In this document: in pieces, positions 14,514 through 21,499 of the stretch | Position numbering within the stretch: position 1 is the first letter of the stretch | Layout of the letters: the number at the start of each line of letters is the position of its first letter | DNA from: Thermomicrobiales bacterium | GTDB taxonomy: Bacteria > Chloroflexota > Chloroflexia > Thermomicrobiales > UBA6265 | Direction of reading: 5' to 3' | Assembly (NCBI GenBank): GCA_030447415.1 | Contig: JAUJOZ010000033.1 | Span: 18,277 to 51,083 of the forward strand | DNA length: 32,807 nucleotides | Notes under the pieces: generated by a model | What the model saw: only the letters and a program-made list of their open reading frames with translations | Told to the model about the DNA's origin: nothing | The model's database searches: none | Translations under genes and position numbers: made by a program

Positions 14514-15750
14514 TCACCTGGCCGCCGGCGTCGGGATCAACCGAGCCATACGGACGAGGTTGTAGGCCGACGCGACGAGGTAGCCGGCGAGCCGGGTGCG
14601 CGCCACCCCGCGGTACCGTGTCCGTCGGAACCCGCCGACCGTCTTCATCCAGCCGAAGATCTCCTCTACTCGCTTCCGGATGCGCTGGCTCACGAGGTAG
14701 CCGGGCCAGGACGTGGTCCGGCCGTCGATGGCGCTGCGCCGCCCGGTCGTGTTCTGCGCCACGTGGGGCGTGACCTTCCGCTTACGCATCGCAGCGACGC
14801 ACTCGCGGGTGTCGTAGCCCTTGTCGCCACCGAGCGTTCGAGGACGGAAGGCGCGCTCCCGCGCCTCGTCGAGCAAGACCGGGACGAAATCCCGCTCGGC
14901 CGTTCCCGTCGCCTGCGTCACCTGGAAGTCCACCAGCAGGCCGTGGCGGTTCTCCATCAATGCATGCCCGATGAACACGAGCCTGGCCTCCTTGGCCTTC
15001 CCCTTCCGCATGAGCCGAGCATCGGAATCGGTCGTGCTCTGGTGGGTGGCGTTGGACCGGCGCTCGCCCCGGAAGTCGACCGTCGGGTTGCCGGGATCGT
15101 CCACCGGCTGGGCGAGGGATGGCTCGTCCTTAGAGTGTGTTGCAAAACCTGGAGTCGGTCATCCAGGAGATGAATGCTGCCCACCGGTTCCCTTGTCATG
15201 TCGTGCCATTCGGGGTTCGCCCTCCAGACGCGAGCCGGGCTGCGGGTGGGTTTTGAAACAGGCTCTTAGGGCGGAAGCTCTTGAGGCTGGCCGCTGCCTC
15301 GATCAGCGTCCCGTCCACCGTGAAATGCTGATCCGAGAGGAGCCCCAGCCTGCCGGCCTGAAACACCACCTCGTCGAAGAATTGCTGGGCGACCTCGTGC
15401 CGGAGCAGCCGCTCCCGGTTCTTGGCGAAGGTGCTAGCGTCGAAGCCCGGATCGAGCATGCCCAGGTCCAGGAACCAGCGGTACAGGAGGTGGTACTCCA
15501 GCTCCTCGCAGAAGGCCCGCTCGCTCCGAATCGAGTAGAGCGCGATGAGCAGGCCCGCTTTCAGCAGCCGCTCGGGCGGGATGGAGGGGCGGCCGTCGGC
15601 GGCGTAGATGCGGTCGAAGACGGGCGACAGCTCGGCCAGCGCCCGGTCGGCGAAGCGCTTGACGGTGCGCAGCGGGTGGTCCGACGGGATGCGGGCGTCC
15701 AGGTCGACAAAGGCGAGCATGCTCAGCTGCGGGTTACACCGGCCGCGCAT
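14514..15750 (-). pseudogene. IS5-family DDE transposase, interrupted by a MITE-like insertion
   Basis: The N-terminal part (15750 down to about 15266) reads MRGRCNPQLSMLAFVDLDAR, then the DUF772-type region RPSIPPERLLKAGLLIALYSIRSERAFCEELEYHLLYRWFLDLG and FTVDGTLIEAAASLKSFRPK (first catalytic Asp). The C-terminal part (about 15129 to 14514) continues DEPSLAQPVDDPGNPTVDFRGERRSNATHQS, GGDKGYDTRECVAAMRKR (second Asp) and RIRKRVEEIFGWMKTVGGFR (catalytic Glu). Removing 15133-15265 plus one TTA rejoins the two parts in frame as SFRPKDEPSLAQP, giving a 366-residue transposase with an intact DDE triad. As it stands the gene cannot make a full protein. The GTG or ATG near 15750 matches the usual MRGR start of this group. 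Confidence 0.85.
15133..15265. mobile_element. 133-bp MITE-like element nested in the transposase gene
   Basis: Terminal inverted repeats GAGTGTGTTGCAAAACC (15133-15149) and GAGCCTGTTTCAAAACC (complement of 15249-15265) match at 14 of 17 positions. They are flanked by a TTA repeat (15130-15132 and 15266-15268), the TNA-type 3-bp duplication known in parts of the IS5 family. It contains no coding sequence of note, so it must have been moved by another transposase. Its terminal repeats differ from those of the host element, so it is a different family. Confidence 0.75.
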
Positions 15751-15909
15751 CCGTCGCCCTCCTCCGGCGGCGCCCCCGCCGATCGCCGTCGTCTGTCGTA
15801 TCGTCGTCCCGATGCCGTGCTAGGATGACAGCTACGTGGTAAGCCGATGCTTTCGCGACCGCCCAGCCGGGGTTCGGTTGACGTCGTGACCATGCCGAAA
15901 GGACACGAC

Positions 15910-16698
15910 ATGAACCACGTTGATCCCGACGCCGTCGTCCGAGCCGAGCAAGCGACATGGACACGGTCGGCGCCAATCTACGCGGAGCACACCGCGCAGC
16001 TGACGTCCCACGCTGTGAGCCACCTTCTCGACGCGGCGCACCTGACGAGCGACAGCCGGGCACTCGAGGTCGGCTGCGGTCCGGGACATGTCACGGCGAT
16101 GATGGCCGACACGGGCGCCACCGTGACCGGCGTTGACCTGGTTCCCGCGATGATCGAGACGGCGCGGACACTGCATCCGGACATCGAGTTTGTCCAAGCC
16201 GATGCGGAGCAGCTGCCGTTCGGGGACGACGCCTTCGACGTCGTTCTCGTCAATTTCTCGATCCATCATTTCACACGTCCGGACGTTGTTTGCGCCGAGA
16301 TCAGACGCGTGCTCAAGCCTGGCGGCCGGTTCGTCTTCGCCGGTCCCATCGAGCAATTCGGGTTTGGGGCGTTCATCGAGGGGCTGACCACGCATCACAC
16401 GATGGAGGTGCTCGCCCACGGACCGCTCTACCTGGAAGCCACGCGGGAAGACTACGAGAACCTGGTCAAGGACGCCAGCTTCGCCAGCTACGACGTTGCC
16501 GTCCGCCAGTTGACCTTGCGCTTGCCAAGCCTCGAGCCGTTGCTCCAGACCGGCTGGGAAATGTGCGAACTCTCGGAACTACCCCAGGACACACAGAACA
16601 AGATCAGAGAGACGACGGTCCAACGGGCTGCACCGTACCGGACGGAGAACGGATACGCGTTCCCGGACCGGATCGTGGTCGGACAGGCCACGAAGTAG
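15910..16698 (+). CDS. SAM-dependent methyltransferase, likely transposon passenger
   Basis: A 262-residue UbiE/Methyltransf_11-type protein. It shows ATWTRSAPIYAEHTAQLTSH, motif I ALEVGCGPGHVTAMMADTGA, VTGVDLVPAMIETARTLHPD, QADAEQLPFGDDAFDVVLVN, the HHFTRPD loop and IRRVLKPGGRFVFAGP. ATG 15910 has an AAGGA site 7 nt upstream and is preferred over ATGs at 15847 and 15892. A possible -10 (TGCTAGGAT around 15818-15826) lies upstream. The gene lies between the transposase and the right terminal repeat, in the opposite direction to the transposase, and by eye is less GC-rich than its neighbours, consistent with having arrived with the element. The substrate is unknown; a resistance or small-molecule role is possible but not shown. 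Confidence 0.82.
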   Translation: MNHVDPDAVVRAEQATWTRSAPIYAEHTAQLTSHAVSHLLDAAHLTSDSRALEVGCGPGHVTAMMADTGATVTGVDLVPAMIETARTLHPDIEFVQADAEQLPFGDDAFDVVLVNFSIHHFTRPDVVCAEIRRVLKPGGRFVFAGPIEQFGFGAFIEGLTTHHTMEVLAHGPLYLEATREDYENLVKDASFASYDVAVRQLTLRLPSLEPLLQTGWEMCELSELPQDTQNKIRETTVQRAAPYRTENGYAFPDRIVVGQATK

Positions 16699-16752
16699 CC
16701 ACATCGCAATCGGATTGCCGTCCGTTGAGGCAGACTGCTTGCGCCCAATACC

Positions 16753-16859
16753 CTAGCAGGCCGCCAAAAATCTCCCGGCAACCACCATTCCTGGTGTAGC
16801 GCACAGGAGTTCTTCTACCGCCCGTTGAGGGCACGCCAGCTTTTTCAGCAGCCTGCTAG
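16753..16859. repeat. Small CTAG-bounded inverted-repeat unit at the right end of the element
   Basis: Starts CTAG-CAGGCCGCCAAAAATC (16753-16772) and ends with the complement of CAGGCTGCTGAAAAAGC plus CTAG (16839-16859). The left repeat is clearly related to, but more worn than, the outer repeats. It could be a 99-bp MITE derived from the same IS, or a duplicated terminus of the larger element. Confidence 0.5.
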
Positions 16860-17279
16860 GTGAAGCGGTGGCTAGCGAGGCGGCGCCCCCCCTGGATGCC
16901 ACGATTGCCACCCACCGCGCGCTCCGCACCCGCGCCGGCCACCTGAGCGGCGGCGGTGCTATGGGTCCAATCCGTGTCCGGCGCAGAGCGGTGCCAAGCT
17001 CAACAGAACTACGAACGTTTCGAACCGGGGTCGTACCCCTCGACTGCGTCCGTCCACGCTCCGAGAAGCGCTCGAAGCACGAGCCAGCCTGCTCCAGGAC
17101 TATCGTCGGACCGCTTACGGCGTGTCTGCAAACGGGTTCAGATTGGTGCCCGGCCGGCCGACGAGGGCTGGTCTGGTGGCGTGGATTGCCTCCCGGGACG
17201 CCGGGACTAGGATGCCCCCAAACGACCCGTGGCATCATCGGATCTGGCACCGACACGCCCTGGGATGCTGATCGGTGGA
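16860..17279. other. Intergenic stretch with no supported gene
   Basis: About 420 bp between the insertion element and the nucleotidyltransferase gene. Frames on both strands have no family features. A GTTCGAA-like string near 17020-17030 (minus strand) resembles a tRNA T-loop, but no T stem or cloverleaf can be built. Confidence 0.5.
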
Positions 17280-18092
17280 TCAAGAACCGGAGGGCTCATC
17301 CGTCAGTCCCGCGACCTCCTGGCTGCGTTCGAGGGCGTATTGGACAAAACCGATCGTTTCGTCGCTCTCGTCCGGTTGCCCATCGGGTCGCCATGCGAGG
17401 GCTCGGTCGATGAGCCCCGCCCATCGCTCGCCCACAACCCACTTCGCCCAGCGGGCGGCGACCGGCTTCGGTACGACGGTGCCATGGTCGAGCGTGTAGA
17501 GCACCCGGCACATCGTGAGGACGGCGAAGGCCTGGTACTCACGACCCCGAAACCGCGCGGGGTCGTGGAGCGCCGGCAACCAGTACTCCCGTAGCGTTGC
17601 CCGCACCGCGCGCCGCAGGTCGTCCGGTTCGACCGGATCGATCAAGGTGGATGGCGCTGGACCCGCGAGCACGACCCCCCGTTCCCGGATGACGTGGCGC
17701 TGGATCACCCAGTCGCTCCCGTGATGGCCTACGCCGAACGGCCAATCGACGCCAATGGACGGGTGCCGCGCCTGGGAGAGATCGTAGCGGCGGAGGGCGC
17801 GCCGCGGGATGTAGGAGCCTTCCAGCTTCGTCGCCCACGTCGAGCCGCTGCCAGCGATCCGTGCGTGCATCGCCTCCAACGCCGGAAGCATTTTGTCGGG
17901 AAGTTCATCAGCGGCGACAACGAGAAAATCGACATCGCTACGCTGCCGGTCGAAACAGCCGCCGGCCAGCGAACCGTAAAGATACATGCCGATGAAGTGA
18001 CTCCCGAGGATGGCCTCCACGTCCGACCGCAGCATATCGAGCACGACGTTGACGTCGGGGTAAGGCGTGGGATGAGTGGCGTCGACCAACAT
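17280..18092 (-). CDS. AadA-like nucleotidyltransferase (aminoglycoside adenylyltransferase family)
   Basis: A 270-residue protein. Near residue 38 it has the nucleotidyltransferase-fold signature GMYLYGSLAGGCFDRQRSDVDFLVV (GS followed by DxD, the metal site). The C-terminal helical half is of the DUF4111 type found in AadA/ANT(3'')(9) enzymes (RRAVRATLREYWLPAL, YQAFAVLTMCRVLYTLDHGTVVPKPVAARW). These enzymes adenylylate streptomycin or spectinomycin. Chromosomal relatives in environmental bacteria often have unknown targets, so resistance is an inference. The ATG at 18092 was chosen because a GGGGGGAG site lies about 7 nt upstream; a longer frame to 18236 is unsupported. Bases 18093-18319 upstream hold no gene and should contain the promoter. 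Confidence 0.8.
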   Translation of the reverse strand: MLVDATHPTPYPDVNVVLDMLRSDVEAILGSHFIGMYLYGSLAGGCFDRQRSDVDFLVVAADELPDKMLPALEAMHARIAGSGSTWATKLEGSYIPRRALRRYDLSQARHPSIGVDWPFGVGHHGSDWVIQRHVIRERGVVLAGPAPSTLIDPVEPDDLRRAVRATLREYWLPALHDPARFRGREYQAFAVLTMCRVLYTLDHGTVVPKPVAARWAKWVVGERWAGLIDRALAWRPDGQPDESDETIGFVQYALERSQEVAGLTDEPSGS

Positions 18093-18319
18093 ACAGCAAC
18101 TCCCCCCTACAACGACACCTTCTTTGCTCCCCGATCCCACCGGGCGGCAGGCGGCCGGCCTCTCCTCGCGCCGGGCAGGAGAGCCGGTCACTCGGTGGCC
18201 AGACACGGCCCTGATACCGCCACAGGGTGCCGACAACGAAACGGTGAGAACGACTGCGGCCAGCGGTTAGACACTGCCGGCCATCCGGGTTGGCCCGTTT
18301 CTGTGGTTACTTGCCACCC

Positions 18320-18964
18320 CTACGCGGTCAACGCGAGCAACTCGCGTCTCAGACTCTCGGCGTCCGCGTTCCGGCGCGGAGGGCGGCGCCGCTCCCGAAG
18401 GAGATTGTCCACCTCCGCGCGGCTGATGCCGTGGAGACGGGCGAGCGCCAGCCAGGAGAGGACGTGCGGTGCGGCGGGAACGCCGCGCGACAGGAAATTG
18501 GGGGTCAGCATGCCGACGACCACGTAGGTGTCAGTGTCAATGGAGAACGACACGAAGTCGTTCATCGGGAACTCGCCGGGCGGTCGCTGCGGGTTGAACA
18601 GGCCGACGAACTGTACCTCTCACACGTCGACGTCGCGCTGGTAGTCGAGGACTAGCCTCAGCCTTTCCGGACGCTTGGGCCATACGGGCTTGATGGGCTT
18701 GTCGTGAATCGCTTCGCCCCCGGGCGTCCCCGGGTACATGAGCTTGTTGGTTTCGGCAGCGCGAGCAGCCGGGTCAAGGTTGGTCAAGGCCGGTTCCGGG
18801 TCACTGCTCGGCATCACCACCACGGTCGCGCCGTCCGGGGGGATCCCCTCGGCGGCCGGGGCGCCGTCGAGCCAGGCGTGGAGGAAGGCGGCCGCCAGGT
18901 AGAGGTTGGCGTCCATGGTCGCGGCACGCCTCGGATCAATGGGCTTGGCGGCGCGCGGCGTCAC
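18320..18964 (-). pseudogene. Unrecognised protein gene with an in-frame UGA
   Basis: Starting at GTG 18964, the frame codes for MTPRAAKPIDPRRAATMDAN, then a ~110-residue segment ending RLRLVLDYQRDVDV, then TGA (18620-18622). The same frame goes on without another stop through EVQFVGLFNPQRPPGEFPMN, DFVSFSIDTDTYVVVGMLTP and ISRAEVDNLLRERRRPP to a final stop at 18320. Together this is about 214 residues. The two halves have similar composition and no frame change, so they look like one gene split by a stop. I do not recognise the family. The GTG overlaps the stop of the upstream gene (GTGA), so both were once co-translated. A start at ATG 18565 for the second half alone lacks an obvious ribosome site. 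Confidence 0.5.
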
Positions 18965-19303
18965 GGCATGCGCTCAACGAACGCTTGTCGATGTTGCCAC
19001 CAGTTCGCCTTCAGCTCGGCAATCGCAACGTCGAGCGCCTGCTTGTGGTCCACCACCCCGGGCACCGGCTGTTTGAGCCTGACGCGCCCCTGCTGGTCCA
19101 GTACGTCGCGGTGCGGGGTGCCGTGTGTCGTATCGTGGTACTACCGCAGAGACCCAGTCACCCACGAGCGTTTCGTATTGGACCACGAACCACTCGACGT
19201 GACCGGCGTTCTTTTCCATGCGAACGCGGAGGGCGGCGCCCTCCGCGTTCAGCGGGATCTCGTGCTCCCTGTTGTACGTCGGGCGCGACCCGCGCGGCGG
19301 CAT
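18961..19303 (-). pseudogene. Small conserved protein of the DUF7718 type, frameshifted
   Basis: ATG 19303 (AAGGGG site upstream) starts MPPRGSRPTYNREHEIPLNA, then LRVRMEKNAGHVEWFVVQYETLVGDWVSAVV. After that the original frame becomes Pro/Arg-rich. The neighbouring frame supplies the expected continuation YHDTTHGTPHRDVLDQQGRV, LKQPVPGVVDHKQALDVAIAELKANWWQHRQAFVERMP, ending at TGA 18961-18963. One extra base near 19140-19144 explains the shift. The layout (basic start, EWFVVQYE core, RYDTxHGxxHRDVLD box, Trp-rich helix) matches small proteins of unknown function that I recall as DUF7718; the family name is from memory. The end overlaps the next gene by 4 nt, supporting the shifted frame. Confidence 0.6.
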
Positions 19304-19398
19304 GTGATCGCCCCTTGGCTGAACCCGTGGTCACAGGGAGACAACCTGGTCCGACGAGGCTCCTTGAGCCGACGCGCGACCGTCGGGGGAGCGCTCCC

Positions 19399-19527
19399 TC
19401 ATCGCTTTCTCGGCCCCCGCTTCTCGACCTTCCGGGGCTTCGGCTTCTTCGCTTTGTGGGGCAGTGGCCGGTCCTCGGTCGGAAACGCCTTCTTTGGGTC
19501 GGCGGCCGGCGCCTGCTGGATCATCAT
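19399..19527 (-). CDS. Small basic protein, 42 residues
   Basis: An ATG-ATG start at 19527 follows an excellent GAGGAGGG ribosome site 7 nt upstream. The product begins MMIQQAPAADPKKAFPTEDR and ends in a highly basic tail, HKAKKPKPRKVEKRGPRKR. I do not recognise it. A further 23-residue frame starts at an ATGA overlap with its stop (19402 to 19331), but nothing else supports that one. The gene leads into the two degenerate genes at 19303 and 18964 on the same strand, so it is probably the first gene of that small operon. The Lys/Arg-rich tail could bind nucleic acid; this is a guess. Confidence 0.45.
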   Translation of the reverse strand: MMIQQAPAADPKKAFPTEDRPLPHKAKKPKPRKVEKRGPRKR

Positions 19528-19676
19528 CGGCGGACCCTCCTCTCGTCGACCGGTCGTCACCGCGGCGACCGCGACGCCGCATCATACCAGCGGCGCGCCC
19601 CCGACACCCCCGCCACTCCTCCGTGGATAACGTGCTGAATGCCGGCGCGCGCCAGCTCCTCCATGGGGTCGTAGCC

Positions 19677-19705
19677 GAGACAACGTGCGAACCGGGTGGT
19701 ACCAT
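19677..19705 (+). promoter_or_regulatory. Possible promoter for the peptide transporter operon
   Basis: GAGACA at 19677-19682 (4 of 6 to TTGACA) and TACCAT at 19700-19705 (4 of 6 to TATAAT) are 17 bp apart. They would start transcription near 19712, about 50 nt before the ATG at 19761. The rest of 19528-19760 should also hold the divergent promoter for the small minus-strand operon. Confidence 0.3.
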
Positions 19706-19760
19706 GGCCGCCCTCGTCCGAAGGCGTATTCGGCGACGAGAAGCAGAGGAGGAACGCGCG

Positions 19761-21374
19761 ATGCCACCTATCGATTGGAGCGTGCTCAGCGGCCCTCACG
19801 TGTCTCGACGGACGATGCTCAAGCTGGCGGCGGCGACCGGCGCGACCGGCTTCTTGGCCAGGTGGCCCCGGCGTGGCGTCGCGACCGCGACGGGACCCGC
19901 CCGCGCGCAGGGGACACAGGGGGGCACCCTCAAGCTCGGCTACGGCATCCAGCAGGTCCTGACACTCGACCCGGCTCAGGTCACCCAGGGCATCGTGGCC
20001 GGGGAGCTGGTCGCCAACCTTTTCTCCAGCCTGGTCCAGTTCGACGAGAAGCTCGGACTGGTGCCGGATCTGGCGGAAACCTGGGAGGTAACCCCCGACG
20101 GGAAGCAGTACACCTTCAAGCTCCGCTCCGGCCTGACCTTCCACAACGGCGACCCCCTGGTTGCCCAGGATGTCGTCTACACCCACGGCCGCACCACCAA
20201 CGCGGACTTCGCCTCCCCCCACGCCAACAAGCTCGCCAGCGTCTCGGGAATCACCGCGCCGGACGAGCTGACGGTGGTGATCACGCTGAACGAACCCTTC
20301 GCGCCTTTCCTGGCCACCGCCTGCAGCCGTGGCCCCGGCCGCGCGTTGACGCCGATCTCTAAGCGCGCGGTCGAGGAACTGGGCGACGACGCGTTCGGCC
20401 TGACCCCGATCGGCTCCGGCCCGTTCCAGATCGTGCCGGAGACGGCCGAGGTCGGTAAGGGGTTCGAGATGGTCGCCTTCGAGGGGTGGTACGGCGGCCG
20501 CCCGCTCCTCGACAAGATCGTCGTCCAGCTCATCCCCGAGCCGTCGAGCCGGGTGAGCGCCCTGGAGGCCGGTGACGTCGACATGCTCGACATCGTGCCG
20601 CTGAGCGGCGTGGAGCAGCTGCGGGGGAACGACGATATCACCCTTATCGAGGTCCCGGGCACCAACTGGGTCGGCCTCACCATGAACTACAAGCGCCCTC
20701 CGTTCGACAAGCCAGAGGCGCGGATGGCAGTGGCCAAAGCGATCGACCGGGACGACTTCATCAAGAAGGCGCTCTTCGGTCTGGCCGTCCCGAGCATTGG
20801 TCCCATCGCCCCGGCGTTTACCGCCTACTACGCGCCGCCCGAGCAGGTCGACAACCCGCAGGCCCTCAACCTGGATGAGGCCAAGGAGTTGGCCGAGCGG
20901 GCAGGGCTGGCGGGGACCACGGTCCGGCTGTTGGCGACTGAAGAGACGCGCCCGGCCGAAGTGCTTCGCAACCAGCTGAAGGATATCGGGCTCGAGATTC
21001 AGGTCGAGCAGCTCCAAAACGCCGCCTGGAATGAGCGCTGGGAAGCCGGCGACTTCGACATGCTGACCAACGGCAGCGTCGTCGACGCCGATCCGGACGA
21101 CGGGCACTGGAACTTCTACCACTCAGAGGGCCCGTGGAACACGTACGGCTACAGCAACCCGAAAGCGGACGAGTTGCTCGAGGCCACGCGCCGGACCCCG
21201 GACCCCGCGCAGCGCCGTCAGGTCTTCCAGGAGCTACAGGCGGTGCTCGCGACCGACGTGGCCTATGCGTTCCTCTACCACGCTCCGGACATCACCGGCT
21301 TCTACAACTACGTCAAGGGCTACCCGCCAATCCCGGAGATGCGCTACCTGGAGAAGGTGTCTATCGAGAAGTAG
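19761..21374 (+). CDS. Family 5 ABC transporter substrate-binding protein (peptide/oligopeptide type)
   Basis: A 537-residue exported protein. The N-terminus has a Tat-like signal (SRRTMLKLAAATGATGFLARW) ending near ARAQG, followed by the SBP_bac_5 fold: GGTLKLGYGIQQVLTLDPAQ, LVPDLAETWEVTPDGKQYTFKLRSGLTFHNGDPLVAQDVVY (family signature), PIGSGPFQIV, MNYKRPPFDKPEARMAVAKAIDRD and a C-terminal WNTYGYSNPKADELLEATRR. It binds peptides, nickel-type chelates, sugars or other solutes outside the membrane and delivers them to the permeases encoded next. The start at ATG 19761 is set by an AGAGGAGG site 9 nt upstream. The operon continues with two permeases; no ATPase genes follow. Confidence 0.92.
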   Translation: MPPIDWSVLSGPHVSRRTMLKLAAATGATGFLARWPRRGVATATGPARAQGTQGGTLKLGYGIQQVLTLDPAQVTQGIVAGELVANLFSSLVQFDEKLGLVPDLAETWEVTPDGKQYTFKLRSGLTFHNGDPLVAQDVVYTHGRTTNADFASPHANKLASVSGITAPDELTVVITLNEPFAPFLATACSRGPGRALTPISKRAVEELGDDAFGLTPIGSGPFQIVPETAEVGKGFEMVAFEGWYGGRPLLDKIVVQLIPEPSSRVSALEAGDVDMLDIVPLSGVEQLRGNDDITLIEVPGTNWVGLTMNYKRPPFDKPEARMAVAKAIDRDDFIKKALFGLAVPSIGPIAPAFTAYYAPPEQVDNPQALNLDEAKELAERAGLAGTTVRLLATEETRPAEVLRNQLKDIGLEIQVEQLQNAAWNERWEAGDFDMLTNGSVVDADPDDGHWNFYHSEGPWNTYGYSNPKADELLEATRRTPDPAQRRQVFQELQAVLATDVAYAFLYHAPDITGFYNYVKGYPPIPEMRYLEKVSIEK

Positions 21375-21410
21375 GCGCGGGGCCGGAGGGAGAGCGGCGT
21401 CCGGGTGAGA

Positions 21411-21438
21411 GCCGGGGCACGGACGGTCGTGCCCCGGC
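21411..21438 (+). other. Intercistronic stem-loop between binding protein and permease genes
   Basis: A perfect 11-bp stem (GCCGGGGCACG at 21411-21421 with its complement at 21428-21438) closes a 6-nt loop, 37 nt after the binding-protein stop and 62 nt before the permease start. No T tract follows. Such hairpins often stabilise the upstream message or partly terminate, giving more binding protein than permease. Confidence 0.6.
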
Positions 21439-21499
21439 AAGCCATCCGGCCTCGAGGCCTTGACGCCCTGACTCCCCGACTCGCGTAGGAGGTGGCGGC

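Larger units (their letters stand above)
14356..16859. mobile_element. IS5-like element bounded by CTAG, with disrupted transposase and apparent passenger gene
   Basis: The left terminal repeat CAGGGTGCTGAAAAAGC (14360-14376) matches, inverted, the right one CAGGCTGCTGAAAAAGC (16839-16855) at 16 of 17 positions. Both are flanked outside by CTAG (14356-14359 and 16856-16859), as expected for a 4-bp YTAR target duplication of the IS5 group. Inside are a minus-strand DDE transposase gene (broken) and a plus-strand methyltransferase gene. A second, weaker terminal-repeat-like sequence with its own CTAG lies at 16753-16772. The outer boundary on the right could therefore belong either to one long element or to a small related element beside a truncated IS. 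Bases 14377-14513 hold no gene. Confidence 0.65.

Noticed and set aside
17015..17045. tRNA-like GTTCGAA T-loop string
   Set aside because: No complementary T stem, anticodon arm or acceptor stem can be formed around it.
19222..19250. Perfect 13-bp-arm palindrome
   Set aside because: It lies inside the coding part of the DUF7718-like gene (NAEGAALRV codons) and is explained by GC-rich codon choice; no sign of a regulatory role.
19331..19402. 23-residue frame with an ATGA overlap following the 42-residue gene
   Set aside because: Too short and without a ribosome site or features to be called; mentioned only as a possible coupled frame.
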